From Bacillota bacterium (GTDB taxonomy: Bacteria > Bacillota_G > Limnochordia > DTU010): DNA of 19,821 bases. Positions 1 through 8,785 of the stretch are shown here, one piece after another. The position numbers were made by a program, and so were the translations under genes. Positions within the stretch are counted from its first letter, which is position 1. Every line of letters begins with the position of its first letter. The notes beneath the pieces were generated by a model that had not been told where the DNA came from, made no database searches, and saw only the letters and a list, made by a program, of their open reading frames with translations. The stretch is taken from assembly GCA_012799255.1 (NCBI GenBank), contig JAAZLQ010000070.1, positions 1-19,821 of the forward strand, read 5' to 3'.

Positions 1-1292
1 TCCCCCAGATCAATCAAATCCGGATGTTTAACAAGTCCTTGCTCGCTAAATTGGGCTGGTGTCCAAAAAGTGCGATCCGCAGCCGCGACCAGGCTAAATT
101 CTGAGAGATCGGAGGTAAACTTAGCCTTGAGCTGTTCAAGATCCAAATAAGACTCGGGCTTCTCGAAGGGAAATAGGTGTTGTAACCGTCTGGCGCCAAC
201 TAAGCGCAGGCTGGCACCACGCACGGGAATTCCTTCTTCGATAAACTGCCCCCCGCCAAGCGTTTCTTGCAGTTCGCTATGGCGTAAAATAAAACGATCC
301 TTAAAGCTGAAATGGGCCGGTGACTCTAGTTCGAGTTGGATGTAGCCTTCAACACCTGGCTGAAGCTGATTATCGCCTAAAACCTTCACTCGGGCTAAAG
401 TTTCTAAAGTTCCCACGTATAGTTTTATTTGCTGACCTGTTTCTAAGGGGACAGGTGCCTGAGGAAGAACCTTTACAAAAGCGTTGATTAAAGAAAAATA
501 AGGTCGTTTGTTAGGAAGGGCAAGGTACATTCCCCGTTCAAGGTGAACCTTTTCTAAGCCTGTCAGGTTTACTGCAAGACGGGAATGGGGGACTCCCTTT
601 TCTACCGCCTTAGTATGTGTCTGCAAGCCACGGATGCGTGCATTTAAACCTACCGGTTCTACCACGACTTCCATACCAAGTTCAAGGCAGCCATCCAACA
701 GGGTACCAGTTACTACTGTTCCTGCTCCTTTGATGGTGAAGACCCGGTCGATCCAGAGCAGTGGATTCGTTCCTTCGGACGATCGAGGTAATGAGGTCAA
801 CAGCTGGTTGATAGTTTCTTTCAGAGTATCCAGATTCAGACCAGAAATGGCGGAAACTGGGATAATGGGAAAATCTTTAAGAGACGTTTCTGCCAGTCGT
901 TCACGAACATCCGCTTTCACTAGTTCCAGCCAATCTGGCTCTACTAGATCAACCTTCGTGAGGGCCACTAATCCCCTTTGGATACCATAGAGGTCGAGAA
1001 TTTCCACATGTTCCTGAGTTTGGGGCATCCAGCCATCATCTGCCGCCACCACTAAGAGCACAAAGTCTACCTGGCCTACGCCAGCTAGCATGTTTTTCAC
1101 TAAGCGATGGTGTCCTGGAACGTCTACTACACCAACATCTCCATCAGGAAGCGAAAACCAAGCAAAGCCTAGATCGACGGTCATTCCCCGATCTTGTTCT
1201 TCCTGCAGCCGATCGGGATTAATGCCCGTTAGGGCAGTTATTAGTGTGGATTTTCCATGATCAATATGCCCGGCAGTTCCCATTATGAACAT
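1..1292 (-). CDS. selB: SelB, selenocysteine-specific elongation factor (3' end outside window)
   Basis: SelB is the GTPase that carries Sec-tRNA(Sec) to the ribosome and recognises the SECIS hairpin at UGA codons. I translated 430 residues. The G1 loop GHIDHGKS starts at residue 8, the switch region RGMTVDLGFA lies near 35-44 (the SelB/eIF2-gamma type rather than EF-Tu type), DVPGH is at 57-61 and TKVD at 112-115. Beta-barrel domains 2 and 3 follow. The C-terminal winged-helix SECIS-binding domains are cut off by the window edge; known SelBs are about 600-640 residues. The start is ATG at 1292, preceded by a run of G about 7 nt upstream. It overlaps the selA stop by 10 nt, so translational coupling with selA is likely. 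An in-frame ATG three codons later is possible but would shorten the first beta strand. Identification is very safe; only completeness is unknown. Confidence 0.96.
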   Translation of the reverse strand, partial: MFIMGTAGHIDHGKSTLITALTGINPDRLQEEQDRGMTVDLGFAWFSLPDGDVGVVDVPGHHRLVKNMLAGVGQVDFVLLVVAADDGWMPQTQEHVEILDLYGIQRGLVALTKVDLVEPDWLELVKADVRERLAETSLKDFPIIPVSAISGLNLDTLKETINQLLTSLPRSSEGTNPLLWIDRVFTIKGAGTVVTGTLLDGCLELGMEVVVEPVGLNARIRGLQTHTKAVEKGVPHSRLAVNLTGLEKVHLERGMYLALPNKRPYFSLINAFVKVLPQAPVPLETGQQIKLYVGTLETLARVKVLGDNQLQPGVEGYIQLELESPAHFSFKDRFILRHSELQETLGGGQFIEEGIPVRGASLRLVGARRLQHLFPFEKPESYLDLEQLKAKFTSDLSEFSLVAAADRTFWTPAQFSEQGLVKHPDLIDLG

Positions 1293-2647
1293 GGTGTTAC
1301 CCCCCTTCGAAGTACATTTACTAGTGCTTCTTCTTGAGAGGGAAGCACAGTTCTGGGATCAAGTAACACCCTGTTCTGTTCAATACGTCCCATTATAGCA
1401 GGGCAACCTTGTCTGAACCAGCTAATCAGCTCTTGGCTGGAAAGTAAGTTGCTTGTGAGCGCTAGAGCCCAGGAAGGAATGGTCTCACCAGGTAATGAAC
1501 CCCCGCCCATGGTAGAGTGGCTGGGCACCACTTCGCCTACAAGGCCTTGACCTAACTGACTAAGCCATTTTTCAGCTCGCGCCTTCACTTCTTCGCTGGG
1601 TAAAGATGCCATTGCCCAGAGAGGTAGCTTGTGGTACGCCTTATCAAGGTGCAATTCAAGTACAGCTTCCAAAGCTAATAGGGAAAGCTTATCGATGCGC
1701 AGAGCTCTCAAAAGAGGGTCTTTCTTAATGATATTAATGAGATCTTTGCGTCCACTGATTATTCCCGCTTGGGGTCCTCCGAAGAGTTTATCTCCACTAT
1801 AGGTCACGATATGGCTATGTCTTACGGCAGTGCAAACCAAGGGTTCGGAAAACGGGGTAAAAGCTCCACTTCCAATATCTTCGATCAAAAGTAAACCACG
1901 CTCGTTGGCAAGTTTGGCTAGGTCTGCTCGAGCTACCGTCTCAGTGAACCCGACAATTGCATAATTACTGGGGTGAACCAGGAGAATAGCTTTTGTTTCG
2001 GGAGTAATTGCCCGTTCATAATCGCTCAGGCGTGTTCGGTTTGTGGTACCCACTTCTTTTAGGTAACATCCGCTGGAGGCCATTACTTCAGGCACGCGAA
2101 AACCTCCCCCGATTTCTACCAGTTGACCTCGGGAGACGATTACTTCTTGACCAGCGGTTAACGCTTTGAGCGCCACCAATACGGCGCCGGCATTATTATT
2201 GACAACCACAGTATCTAAATCTTCCCTCGCTTCTGCGAGCAAGAGATTAAACAGCTTGGCGATCGCGGTATAGCGACTGCCACGCTCCCCGCTAGCTAAA
2301 TCTAGTTCCAGGTTGAAGTAAGCGTCGCCTAGGTTGCTTATGCGCTCCAGTGCTTCTTGTGGTAGGGGGGCTCGTCCTAAGTTGGTATGTAAGAGGACTC
2401 CAGTCGCGTTGATAACGGGTTGAAACTTGCTTCGTCTGCAGTTTTCTAAGTCTAGGGCTAAACGGGAGACTATTTCATCGGAGCTCATACTAAGTTGTTT
2501 ATGGGCAATTTCTTGCCGGAGTTTTACCAAGCCTTCCCTGATAGCGGTAGTCGTTTCGGTTTTTGATAGACTTGAAGCGGCGTGGATGATTTGTGGATTC
2601 TCCAAGAGTTGATCAACTGCTGGAATATGCCGGAATAAGTTTGACAA
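1283..2647 (-). CDS. selA: SelA, L-seryl-tRNA(Sec) selenium transferase
   Basis: This PLP enzyme converts seryl-tRNA(Sec) to selenocysteyl-tRNA(Sec) using selenophosphate, supplying the substrate for SelB encoded just downstream. The 454-residue length is normal for bacterial SelA (about 460). Visible signatures are INATGVLLHTNLGRAPL near 79-95, the conserved SRYTAIA near 124-130, and the PLP-lysine motif SGDKLFGGPQAG with Lys287. The start codon is TTG at 2647, about 8 nt after a GGGGGAGA ribosome site; no nearby ATG fits better. The gene ends inside the start of selB. selC (tRNA-Sec) and selD are not in this window. Sec use by the organism is inferred from this pair, not shown here. Confidence 0.96.
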   Translation of the reverse strand: MSNLFRHIPAVDQLLENPQIIHAASSLSKTETTTAIREGLVKLRQEIAHKQLSMSSDEIVSRLALDLENCRRSKFQPVINATGVLLHTNLGRAPLPQEALERISNLGDAYFNLELDLASGERGSRYTAIAKLFNLLLAEAREDLDTVVVNNNAGAVLVALKALTAGQEVIVSRGQLVEIGGGFRVPEVMASSGCYLKEVGTTNRTRLSDYERAITPETKAILLVHPSNYAIVGFTETVARADLAKLANERGLLLIEDIGSGAFTPFSEPLVCTAVRHSHIVTYSGDKLFGGPQAGIISGRKDLINIIKKDPLLRALRIDKLSLLALEAVLELHLDKAYHKLPLWAMASLPSEEVKARAEKWLSQLGQGLVGEVVPSHSTMGGGSLPGETIPSWALALTSNLLSSQELISWFRQGCPAIMGRIEQNRVLLDPRTVLPSQEEALVNVLRRGVTPCS

Positions 2648-2716
2648 GTGGTTCTCCCCCTTTTGGTCGTAACTCTCTTCCTTGAATATACGACACGGGA
2701 TTGGGCAACCCTTTTG

Positions 2717-2866
2717 CTACCTGGATTCTGAATTTCTCTCGAAAGCCTTCTGAAGCGTGGCCAGGCCGCGTTCACGGGCGGAAGGAGATAGGTTTTGCTG
2801 TTGGCTGATCGTTTTCATGGCAGCAGCAATCATTTCACGTTTTTCCTTTTTTGTAAGCTTATGCAT
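2717..2866 (-). CDS. small unknown protein, 49 aa, between spmB and selA
   Basis: I do not recognise this protein. A 49-codon frame starts at ATG 2866, with AGGGAGG ending 7 nt before it, and stops with TAG at 2717. The product is hydrophilic and looks helical: a Lys/Arg-rich start (HKLTKKEKREM), an AAAM segment, a QQQ run near 22-24, and a basic tail with ARERGLATLQKAFER. No signal peptide, membrane segment or cysteine is visible. It fills most of an otherwise empty 275-nt gap, and a sigma-E-like promoter lies about 33 nt before the start. I infer a small sporulation-associated gene. The ribosome site and promoter are the evidence that it is real; homologues in related genomes would be needed to be sure. 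Confidence 0.6.
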   Translation of the reverse strand: MHKLTKKEKREMIAAAMKTISQQQNLSPSARERGLATLQKAFERNSESR

Positions 2867-2898
2867 GAAGAGGCCTCCCTCTGATCGGTAATTACTTC

Positions 2899-2928
2899 AT
2901 AGTATGTCCAAGCGGACCTGAATTATGC
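2899..2928 (-). promoter_or_regulatory. candidate sigma-E (mother-cell sporulation) promoter
   Basis: On the minus strand the sequence reads GCATAAT, 15 nt, CATACTAT. Compared with the known sigma-E consensus (KMATATT, 14-15 nt, CATACANT) the -10 matches at all but one defined position and the -35 at all but one. The -35 overlaps the spmB stop codon, and the promoter points at the 49-codon gene and then selA/selB. A match this short can arise by chance in AT-rich DNA, but the sporulation context makes it worth recording. Confidence 0.45.
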
Positions 2929-3456
2929 AAAAAAGTTAGAAACCACATAAAATGCAACGATAACAGCTACCAAGTCAGTGAGGAGTACAGTAGCCAAAGT
3001 GTGTCTGGTTCTTTTGATCCCCACCGAACCTGCGTATACAGTAAGCACGTAGAGACTCGTCTCAGTACTACCCATTATCGTTGCAGCTAGGCGTCCAATG
3101 AATGAATCAGGGCCATGGGTTTGAAGGGTTTGGGATAGAAGAGCCAATGAACCGGTACCAGAGATGGGACGCATCAAAGCCAAGGGCAGGGCCTCAGACG
3201 GGAAGCCAAACCGGCTGGTGATCGGGTTAAGAAGTTGAACTAGCTGTTCCATAGCTCCTGACAGTTGGAATACTTGAATGGCAACTAACATGCCCACGAG
3301 ATAGGGTAACACTCGAACAGCGGTTTGCCAGCCTTCTTTAGCACCTTCGACGAAGCTTTCGTAAACCGCTATCTTATGGCTGAGACCCCAGGTAGTGATT
3401 CCTAGTAGCATAAGTGGGATTGCCCAACGCGATAGGGCCTGAATAAGAATAGTCAT
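2923..3456 (-). CDS. spmB: SpmB, spore maturation protein B
   Basis: An integral membrane protein of 177 residues that works with SpmA in dehydration of the spore core; in Bacillus, loss of the pair gives spores of lower heat resistance. Hydrophobic segments lie near 8-25, 45-65, 95-110 and 150-175. Family-typical parts are ALPLALMRPISGTGS near 89-103 and TIMGSTETSLYVLTVYAG near 126-143, both belonging to the nucleoside-recognition (Gate) fold. The ATG at 3456 follows GAGGAGG with a good spacing, and the gap to spmA is 12 nt, so the two form an operon. The -35 of a sigma-E-like promoter for the next gene overlaps its stop. Confidence 0.95.
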   Translation of the reverse strand: MTILIQALSRWAIPLMLLGITTWGLSHKIAVYESFVEGAKEGWQTAVRVLPYLVGMLVAIQVFQLSGAMEQLVQLLNPITSRFGFPSEALPLALMRPISGTGSLALLSQTLQTHGPDSFIGRLAATIMGSTETSLYVLTVYAGSVGIKRTRHTLATVLLTDLVAVIVAFYVVSNFFA

Positions 3457-3468
3457 CTGGTGGCCTCC

Positions 3469-4044
3469 TCAACTGAATTTTCGCAAGATGCGATCTAAGA
3501 TGACAGTAACTACAGTCGAACACGAAGTGGCCACTACAATGGGACCAATGATATCAGTTGGAACCAAGGAACCATGGGTCATTCTCAGAGCAATGATTGT
3601 GGTTGGAATTACAGTGAGGCTTGAAGATGTGACAGCCATAAATGTGCACATTGCGTTGGAGGCGGTAGTTCTGTCTCGATTGAGATCCTGTAGATCTCCC
3701 ATAGCCTTTAGTCCGAGGGGAGTACAAGCGTTACCTAAACCTAAGAGATTGGCACTCATGGCTAAGAGGAGGGATCCCATGGCAGGATGCTGAGGAGGAA
3801 CATCTGGAAAAAGTCGTTTGGCAATGGGACCCATAATCCGTGCTAATGTCTCCATTAAGCCTGCATCTTGGGCGATTTTCATCATTCCAGACCAGAATGA
3901 AATAATACCAATCAAACCTGCTGAAACTAAGACAGCCTGTTCACTTCCTTTCAGAATTCCTTCTGTGACTAAGTTGATTTGGCCCTTGCTCGCCGCGGTA
4001 ATAACCCCAGCTAGGATCAGAAAGAACCAGATGTAATTGATCAC
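3469..4044 (-). CDS. spmA: SpmA, spore maturation protein A
   Basis: Membrane partner of SpmB, 191 residues. A hydrophobic N-terminus (IWFFLILAGVITA), the segment GSEQAVLVSAGLIGIISFWSG near 33-53, MSANLLGLGNACTPLGLKAM near 95-114, and a hydrophobic C-terminus near 165-182 are characteristic. The start is GTG at 4044, 7 nt after AGGAGGG. In Bacillus spmA-spmB lie behind dacB; here they lead a minus-strand group that continues into selA-selB, with no dacB in view. Its own promoter must lie in the 200 nt shared with the ctsR operon; I could not pick a convincing sigma-A or sporulation promoter there for this strand. Confidence 0.95.
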   Translation of the reverse strand: MINYIWFFLILAGVITAASKGQINLVTEGILKGSEQAVLVSAGLIGIISFWSGMMKIAQDAGLMETLARIMGPIAKRLFPDVPPQHPAMGSLLLAMSANLLGLGNACTPLGLKAMGDLQDLNRDRTTASNAMCTFMAVTSSSLTVIPTTIIALRMTHGSLVPTDIIGPIVVATSCSTVVTVILDRILRKFS

Positions 4045-4144
4045 GGTTTATCCCTCCTACACATTCCTATGCACAATACGGAGAAAATACAAGTAAAGAC
4101 GAAGTTTTGAGCAGTTTCATCCTCCTAAATAAGAATAATGACCG

Positions 4145-4161
4145 TTTGATGTTATCTGACC
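4145..4161 (-). promoter_or_regulatory. candidate distal CtsR box (reverse orientation)
   Basis: TTTGATG, TTA, TCTGACC resembles the reverse complement of the CtsR heptad repeat (TTTGACY NTN TTTGACC), with three mismatches in the defined bases. It lies about 13 nt upstream of the -35 of the ctsR promoter and mirrors the better downstream box at 4214-4230. Confidence 0.45.
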
Positions 4162-4174
4162 AATATGGAGGGGG

Positions 4175-4205
4175 TTGCATACAAGTTATGGGTGTGTGCT
4201 ATAAT
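4175..4205 (+). promoter_or_regulatory. sigma-A promoter of the ctsR-mcsA-mcsB-clpC operon
   Basis: A perfect extended -10 (TGC followed by TATAAT at 4200-4205) carries this promoter. The best -35 candidate, TTGCAT at 4175-4180, is 19 nt away, which is long; the extended -10 compensates. Transcription would start near 4212, right at the CtsR box. Confidence 0.8.
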
Positions 4206-4213
4206 AAACTTAA

Positions 4214-4230
4214 GGTCAGTATTAGTCAAA
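4214..4230 (+). promoter_or_regulatory. CtsR operator covering the transcription start
   Basis: GGTCAGT, ATT, AGTCAAA matches the known CtsR heptad direct repeat (RGTCAAA NAN RGTCAAA): the second heptad is exact and the first differs at two positions. It sits just after the -10, from about +3 to +19, where a bound repressor would block initiation. This fits the known autoregulation of ctsR operons. No CIRCE (HrcA) element is visible. Confidence 0.75.
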
Positions 4231-4245
4231 GAAAGTTGGTGAGTC

Positions 4246-4710
4246 ATGAGTACGTTGGCAGATCATATTGAAGCCTATATCAAGAAAATGCTGAGAAACA
4301 GCCGAACGAACAGCATTGAGCTAAGTCGAGCCCAACTAGCCCATGATTTTGCCTGTGTTCCGTCACAGATTAACTATGTTTTAGCGACCCGATTCACTTT
4401 GGAACGGGGGTATATTGTGGAAAGTCGTCGCGGAGGCGGCGGTTATATTAGGGTGGGACATGTGCAAGTCGATGATAGTTATACCCACGCGATTAACCTC
4501 TTGAAGAGCATTGGCCCAAGACTAGCCGAAAGGCAGATGGAAAATATCTTGGCCCATTTGAAGGATCACGGGATCATTTCGTCTCAGGAGTGTGGGTTGA
4601 TTAGAGGAATTGTGCAGCAAGAAGTGGGCACTGTTAGTGAAGGGAAAGAAGTACTTAGGGCTAGCTTAATGCGCTCATTATTGTTTTACATCATTGAGTC
4701 TGGTTCATAA
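4246..4710 (+). CDS. ctsR: CtsR, repressor of class III heat-shock (clp) genes
   Basis: A dimeric winged-helix repressor of clp genes, inactivated in heat and, when McsB is active, targeted to ClpCP. It has 154 residues, the family length. The DNA-binding region spans about 1-72 and ends in the wing motif SRRGGGGYIRVG, with Arg62 and the glycine run that in known CtsR contacts DNA and acts as heat sensor. The C-terminal part (75-154) is the dimerisation and McsB-interaction region. The ATG at 4246 has only a weak ribosome site (GGTGAG very close), so low translation of the repressor is possible. It is first in a four-gene operon and lies under its own operator. Confidence 0.97.
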   Translation: MSTLADHIEAYIKKMLRNSRTNSIELSRAQLAHDFACVPSQINYVLATRFTLERGYIVESRRGGGGYIRVGHVQVDDSYTHAINLLKSIGPRLAERQMENILAHLKDHGIISSQECGLIRGIVQQEVGTVSEGKEVLRASLMRSLLFYIIESGS

Positions 4711-4723
4711 GGGGTGATAAAAA

Positions 4724-5236
4724 ATGTTATGCGATAAATGTGGTCAAAATGAGGCTACGGTGAAGTTCGTGCAAATTGAGAATGATCAGAGGACAGAACT
4801 TCACCTCTGTAAGAATTGCGCCCAGGGTTATGCTAACTTTTCACCAGGTTTTGACTTACAGCACTTGCTTTCGAGTATGTTTCAATCAGTTACGCTAGGG
4901 CAGAAATTCGGTCAAGTCTATACGGATAAGAAATGTCCGACTTGCGGCCGGGGAATAGTGGATATTCAAAAAACCGGTCGTTTAGGTTGTGGTACCTGTT
5001 TTAGTGTTTTTCAGGATGAACTTAATCCAGTTTTACGCAGACTACATGGCTCAAACACTCATACCGGCAAAGTACCAGTTCGAGCCTATCCAAATTTGCA
5101 GGTAACCCGCCAGATCGAAGAGCTTCGCAAACGTTTAGATGAGTGTGTACGCCAAGAAAATTATGAACAGGCAGCTAAGTATCGGGATGAGCTACGTCTG
5201 TTAGAACGTCAATTGGCCGGGGGTGAGAACTCATGA
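4724..5236 (+). CDS. mcsA: McsA, zinc-binding activator of McsB arginine kinase
   Basis: McsA activates McsB and links it to CtsR and ClpC. The 170 residues contain two four-cysteine zinc sites: C3, C6, C29, C32 and C71, C74, C89, C92. A C-terminal UVR motif (about 130-165, with ENYEQAAKYRDELRLLE) is the sort of helical hairpin also present in ClpC and UvrB. The start is ATG at 4724 after AAGGGGTGAT, 13 nt behind ctsR. Its stop overlaps the mcsB start as ATGA, implying translational coupling and equal production of the two partners. Confidence 0.96.
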   Translation: MLCDKCGQNEATVKFVQIENDQRTELHLCKNCAQGYANFSPGFDLQHLLSSMFQSVTLGQKFGQVYTDKKCPTCGRGIVDIQKTGRLGCGTCFSVFQDELNPVLRRLHGSNTHTGKVPVRAYPNLQVTRQIEELRKRLDECVRQENYEQAAKYRDELRLLERQLAGGENS

Positions 5237-6267
5237 AGGAGATAGCATCTTGGATGAGGGAAAGTGGGCCACAAGGTGAAATTGTCTTAGGAACTCGCTG
5301 TCGTCTGGCTCGAAACCTCGAAGGGATTCCTTTTCCCGAAGCGGCAAATCGTGAACAGCTGAGGGAGGTACTCAATCGTTCTAAGTCCGCTTTGCCCCAG
5401 TTGCAGGAAATGGATAGTTTTACCTACTACGAAATGGCTACCATGGATAGTCTGGAACGGGAGATCTTGGTTGAGGAACATCTGATTAGTCCCAGTCATA
5501 TGCAGAACCCCCAGCACAAGGCGGTCATTATCAATGAAAAATGCAATATAAGTATCATGGTCAACGAAGAAGACCACTTTAGGATCCAAGTGTTAAAACC
5601 TGGTCTCCAATTGGAACAAGCTTGGCGGCTGGCCACGAAGGTCGATGATAAGCTAGAAGAGCATTTGGACTATGCCTTTGAGCCAAAATCGGGTTATCTC
5701 ACTTCTTGTCCAACCAATGTGGGAACCGCGCTAAGGGCATCTGTAATGTTTCATTTACCAGCTTTACGTAGGTTAAAAAAGGTTCAGGAAGTCTTGGGAA
5801 CAGTGTCCAAATTTGGTTTAACGGTTCGCGGTCTCTATGGAGAAGGTAGTGATGTCTGGGGAAACGTATTTCAGCTTTCCAATCAAATTACTCTTGGCCA
5901 AAGTGAAGAAGAAACTATTGAACATTTAGCTCGTTTCACTGCTCAGATCCTCCATAGTGAGCAGCAGGCCAGAGAGTATTTGCTGGACAAGGACCGTCGC
6001 CTCACAACTGAGGACTGGTTGTATCGCTCCTATGGAATATTGAGTAATGCACGGATCCTAGCAAGTCAAGAGGCTATGGAACTTTTATCGGACTTAAAAT
6101 TGGGGATTGATTTGGGAATAATTCAGCATAGTGATCCTGAACTCTTGAAACAACTAATGGTACAAATTCGCTCGGCCCATTTACAGCAGATGATGGGTCA
6201 ACCCTTACCTGTACAAGAAAGGGATCGTCTTCGTGCAAGTTTAGTCCGGGAGACATTGCAGAAATAG
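5233..6267 (+). CDS. mcsB: McsB, protein arginine kinase
   Basis: McsB phosphorylates arginines on proteins, marking them for ClpC-ClpP. The 344 residues show the phosphagen-kinase fold: nucleotide-binding arginines in [16 protein letters not shown] (20-35), NEEDHFR (111-117), and the catalytic loop [13 protein letters not shown] with Cys159. [19 protein letters not shown] lies at 200-218. The C-terminal phospho-arginine-binding motif RDRLRA at 330-335 fits the RDxxRA signature needed for allosteric activation. All key residues are present, so I expect an active enzyme. The next gene, clpC, begins 23 nt later. Confidence 0.97.
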   Translation: MKEIASWMRESGPQGEIVLGTRCRLARNLEGIPFPEAANREQLREVLNRSKSALPQLQEMDSFTYYEMATMDSLEREILVEEHLISPSHMQNPQHKAVIINEKCNISIMVNEEDHFRIQVLKPGLQLEQAWRLATKVDDKLEEHLDYAFEPKSGYLTSCPTNVGTALRASVMFHLPALRRLKKVQEVLGTVSKFGLTVRGLYGEGSDVWGNVFQLSNQITLGQSEEETIEHLARFTAQILHSEQQAREYLLDKDRRLTTEDWLYRSYGILSNARILASQEAMELLSDLKLGIDLGIIQHSDPELLKQLMVQIRSAHLQQMMGQPLPVQERDRLRASLVRETLQK

Positions 6268-6290
6268 ATTTGGGGAAAGTGGGTGGAAAC

Positions 6291-8702
6291 ATGTTTGGAC
6301 GGTTTACTGAACGGGCCCAACGAGTAATCGTATTGTCGCAGGAGGAGGCAAGAAGATTGGGCCACAATGTGGTTGGAACAGAACACATTTTGCTTGGTCT
6401 CATTGCTGAAGGGGAAGACGTGGCAGCCCGCGCGTTACTGTCTTTAGGAATTAGTATTGATCAGGTCCGCGGTGAAGTTGAACGTATTATTGGTCGCGGC
6501 GGACAACCTACTCAAGGGCAGATCGGTTTTACTCCCCGCTCGAAACGGGTGTTAGAATTAGCCTTTGACGAAGCAAGGCGACTTGGACACACCTATATTG
6601 GTACTGAGCACTTGTTGTTGGGACTCATCCGTGAAGGAGAAGGGGTAGCCGCCCAGGTACTTCACAACTTGGGTGCAGACTTGGAGAGGGTTAGAACCCA
6701 GGTCACCAGTCAATTGGGGGGCGGAGCTCAAACAAAGGCACAGGCTCCCCGTGTCAACAAAACTCCTACTCTAGATCAGTTTGGCCGAGATCTCACTGCC
6801 TTGGCTAGGGAGGGAAATCTTGACCCCGTAATCGGTCGGGACAAAGAGATCCAAAGGGTAATCCAAATTCTCAGCAGGCGCACTAAAAATAACCCTGTAT
6901 TAATCGGTGAACCTGGTGTGGGGAAAACCGCGATTGCCGAAGGATTGGCTCTGAAGATTCACAATAACGACGTGCCTGAAACCTTAAGCAATAAGCGGGT
7001 AGTTTCCTTGGATTTGGGTAGCTTAGTGGCTGGTTCCAAGTTTAGAGGCGAGTTTGAAGAACGCTTAAAAAAGGTGATGGAAGAGATTCGCGCTGCAGGG
7101 GATGTGGTCTTGTTTATTGATGAAATGCACACTATCATCGGTGCCGGTGCTGCAGAAGGAGCCATTGATGCGGCTAATATCCTCAAACCAGCCCTTGCTC
7201 GAGGTGAGTTGCAGGCAATAGGAGCGACTACCTTGGACGAATATCAAAAATACGTAGAAAGGGATGCCGCTCTAGAACGACGTTTTCAACCAGTAATGGT
7301 AGATGAGCCTACTGTAGAAGAAACGATCGAAATTCTCAAAGGCTTAAGGGATCGTTACGAGGCTCACCATCGCGTAAAAATCATGGATGAGTCTATTGTG
7401 GCAGCCGCTCGGCTAAGTGATCGTTATATTAGTGATCGGTTCTTACCTGATAAGGCCATCGATCTGATGGACGAAGCCGGTTCTCAGGTGCGACTACGTG
7501 GCTTAGTACCTCCCACAGATCTGAAGGAACTTGAAGCAAAAATAGAGGAGACTATTATCGAAAAAGAAGCTGCGATCAAGAACGAGGAGTTTGAGCAGGC
7601 AGCCAGCTTGCGAGATCAAGAGCAAAGGCTCCAAGAAGAGCTGGAGGCTAAGCGCAAGGAGTGGCGTAATAGTCATGGCCGTAAAGAAGCGGTTGTGACT
7701 GCTGAAGATATTGCTACTGTTGTGGCCAGTTGGACTGGTATTCCCGTGACAGATATAGCTGAGGAAGACGCTATGCGGCTGCTCAATCTAGAAGAAGTTT
7801 TGCATGAGCGGGTGATCGGCCAAGACGAGGCCATCGGAGCAATATCACAGGCGGTGAGAAGGGCCCATGCCGGACTAAAAGACCCAAAAAGACCAATTGG
7901 CTCTTTCATCTTCTTGGGTCCAACTGGTGTAGGTAAAACCGAGCTGGCCCGAGCTTTGGCCGAAGCTCTCTTCGGCGATGAGGATGCAACAATTCGCATT
8001 GATATGTCCGAGTACATGGAACGCCATGCAGTCGCCCGTCTAGTAGGTTCGCCTCCCGGATATGTTGGCTACGATGAAGGCGGCCAGTTGACTGAGCAAG
8101 TGCGCAGAAAACCCTATTCTATTGTATTATTTGATGAAATCGAAAAAGCTCACCCTGAGGTATTTAATATTCTCTTGCAGGTGCTGGAAGATGGTAGGTT
8201 AACAGATTCAAAGGGGAGGACTGTTGACTTCCGCAATACGGTGATAGTGATGACCTCTAACGTTGGAGCAGAGCAAATCCGGCGTGATTCTGGTATTGGC
8301 TTTAGGACAGTAGTTGATGAGCGTAATGACTATTTGGCCATGCGGGATAAAGTAACAGACGAGCTAAAGCGTACATTCCGTCCGGAGTTCTTGAACAGGA
8401 TAGATGAAGTCGTGGTTTTCCATGCCCTTAATAAAGTGCATATTAGCCAAATTGTTGATATTATGCTGAGGGAGTTGCGCAAGCAATTACATGATATGGA
8501 GATCACCTTAAACGTCACTGAGCAGGCTAAGGAATTGTTGGCGAACAAAGGCTTTGATCCTGACTTTGGTGCCAGACCCCTACGCAGGGCGATCCAAAGG
8601 TATATCGAGAATCCCTTAGCGGAGGAAATCCTTAAGGGTACCTTCGGAGAGGGTGGCACCATTACTGTGGACGCACGGGAGGGTGAGTTTGTCTTTTACT
8701 AA
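6291..8702 (+). CDS. clpC: ClpC, AAA+ unfoldase of the ClpCP protease
   Basis: A hexameric ATPase that unfolds substrates, among them arginine-phosphorylated proteins, into ClpP. From ATG 6291 it has 803 residues, somewhat short of B. subtilis ClpC (about 810). The N-terminal double Clp repeat spans about 1-145. AAA module 1 has Walker A GEPGVGKT (206-213) and Walker B LFIDE (274-278). A UVR-containing middle domain is near 415-455. AAA module 2 has GPTGVGKT (543-550) and VLFDE (612-616), with a C-terminal lid. An upstream in-frame TTG at 6270 would add seven unlikely residues; the family begins [10 protein letters not shown], as here. It is the last gene of the CtsR operon. Confidence 0.97.
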   Translation: MFGRFTERAQRVIVLSQEEARRLGHNVVGTEHILLGLIAEGEDVAARALLSLGISIDQVRGEVERIIGRGGQPTQGQIGFTPRSKRVLELAFDEARRLGHTYIGTEHLLLGLIREGEGVAAQVLHNLGADLERVRTQVTSQLGGGAQTKAQAPRVNKTPTLDQFGRDLTALAREGNLDPVIGRDKEIQRVIQILSRRTKNNPVLIGEPGVGKTAIAEGLALKIHNNDVPETLSNKRVVSLDLGSLVAGSKFRGEFEERLKKVMEEIRAAGDVVLFIDEMHTIIGAGAAEGAIDAANILKPALARGELQAIGATTLDEYQKYVERDAALERRFQPVMVDEPTVEETIEILKGLRDRYEAHHRVKIMDESIVAAARLSDRYISDRFLPDKAIDLMDEAGSQVRLRGLVPPTDLKELEAKIEETIIEKEAAIKNEEFEQAASLRDQEQRLQEELEAKRKEWRNSHGRKEAVVTAEDIATVVASWTGIPVTDIAEEDAMRLLNLEEVLHERVIGQDEAIGAISQAVRRAHAGLKDPKRPIGSFIFLGPTGVGKTELARALAEALFGDEDATIRIDMSEYMERHAVARLVGSPPGYVGYDEGGQLTEQVRRKPYSIVLFDEIEKAHPEVFNILLQVLEDGRLTDSKGRTVDFRNTVIVMTSNVGAEQIRRDSGIGFRTVVDERNDYLAMRDKVTDELKRTFRPEFLNRIDEVVVFHALNKVHISQIVDIMLRELRKQLHDMEITLNVTEQAKELLANKGFDPDFGARPLRRAIQRYIENPLAEEILKGTFGEGGTITVDAREGEFVFY

Positions 8703-8744
8703 GTCGCTAAGCGCGTCCAACGCTTGAGACAAAGCAAGCTTGAG

Positions 8745-8785
8745 GGGGTGTGCAGCGCCTAATAGGCAGTTGTGCACTCCTTTTT
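8745..8785 (+). terminator. intrinsic terminator of the ctsR-clpC operon
   Basis: GGGGTGTGCA pairs with TGTGCACTCC (10 bp including wobble pairs), with an inner GCCT/AGGC helix, followed directly by TTTTT. It lies 42 nt after the clpC stop. The 3' arm also contains the -35 of the radA promoter. Confidence 0.8.

Noticed and set aside
634..990. 118-codon frame on the plus strand
   Set aside because: It lies wholly antisense to the clear selB reading frame; Ser/Arg-rich shadow composition.
2524..2775. Open frame of 83 codons on the minus strand across the selA start
   Set aside because: It overlaps both selA and the 49-codon gene in another frame, has no ribosome site, and its Arg-rich composition looks like a frame shadow.
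4067..4120. 17-codon leader-like frame before spmA with AGGAGG
   Set aside because: The AGGAGG touches the ATG with no spacing, so initiation there is improbable; no further sign of a leader peptide.
4045..4245. CIRCE (HrcA) operator before the clp operon
   Set aside because: No TTAGCACTC-N9-GAGTGCTAA inverted repeat is present; only CtsR-type elements fit.
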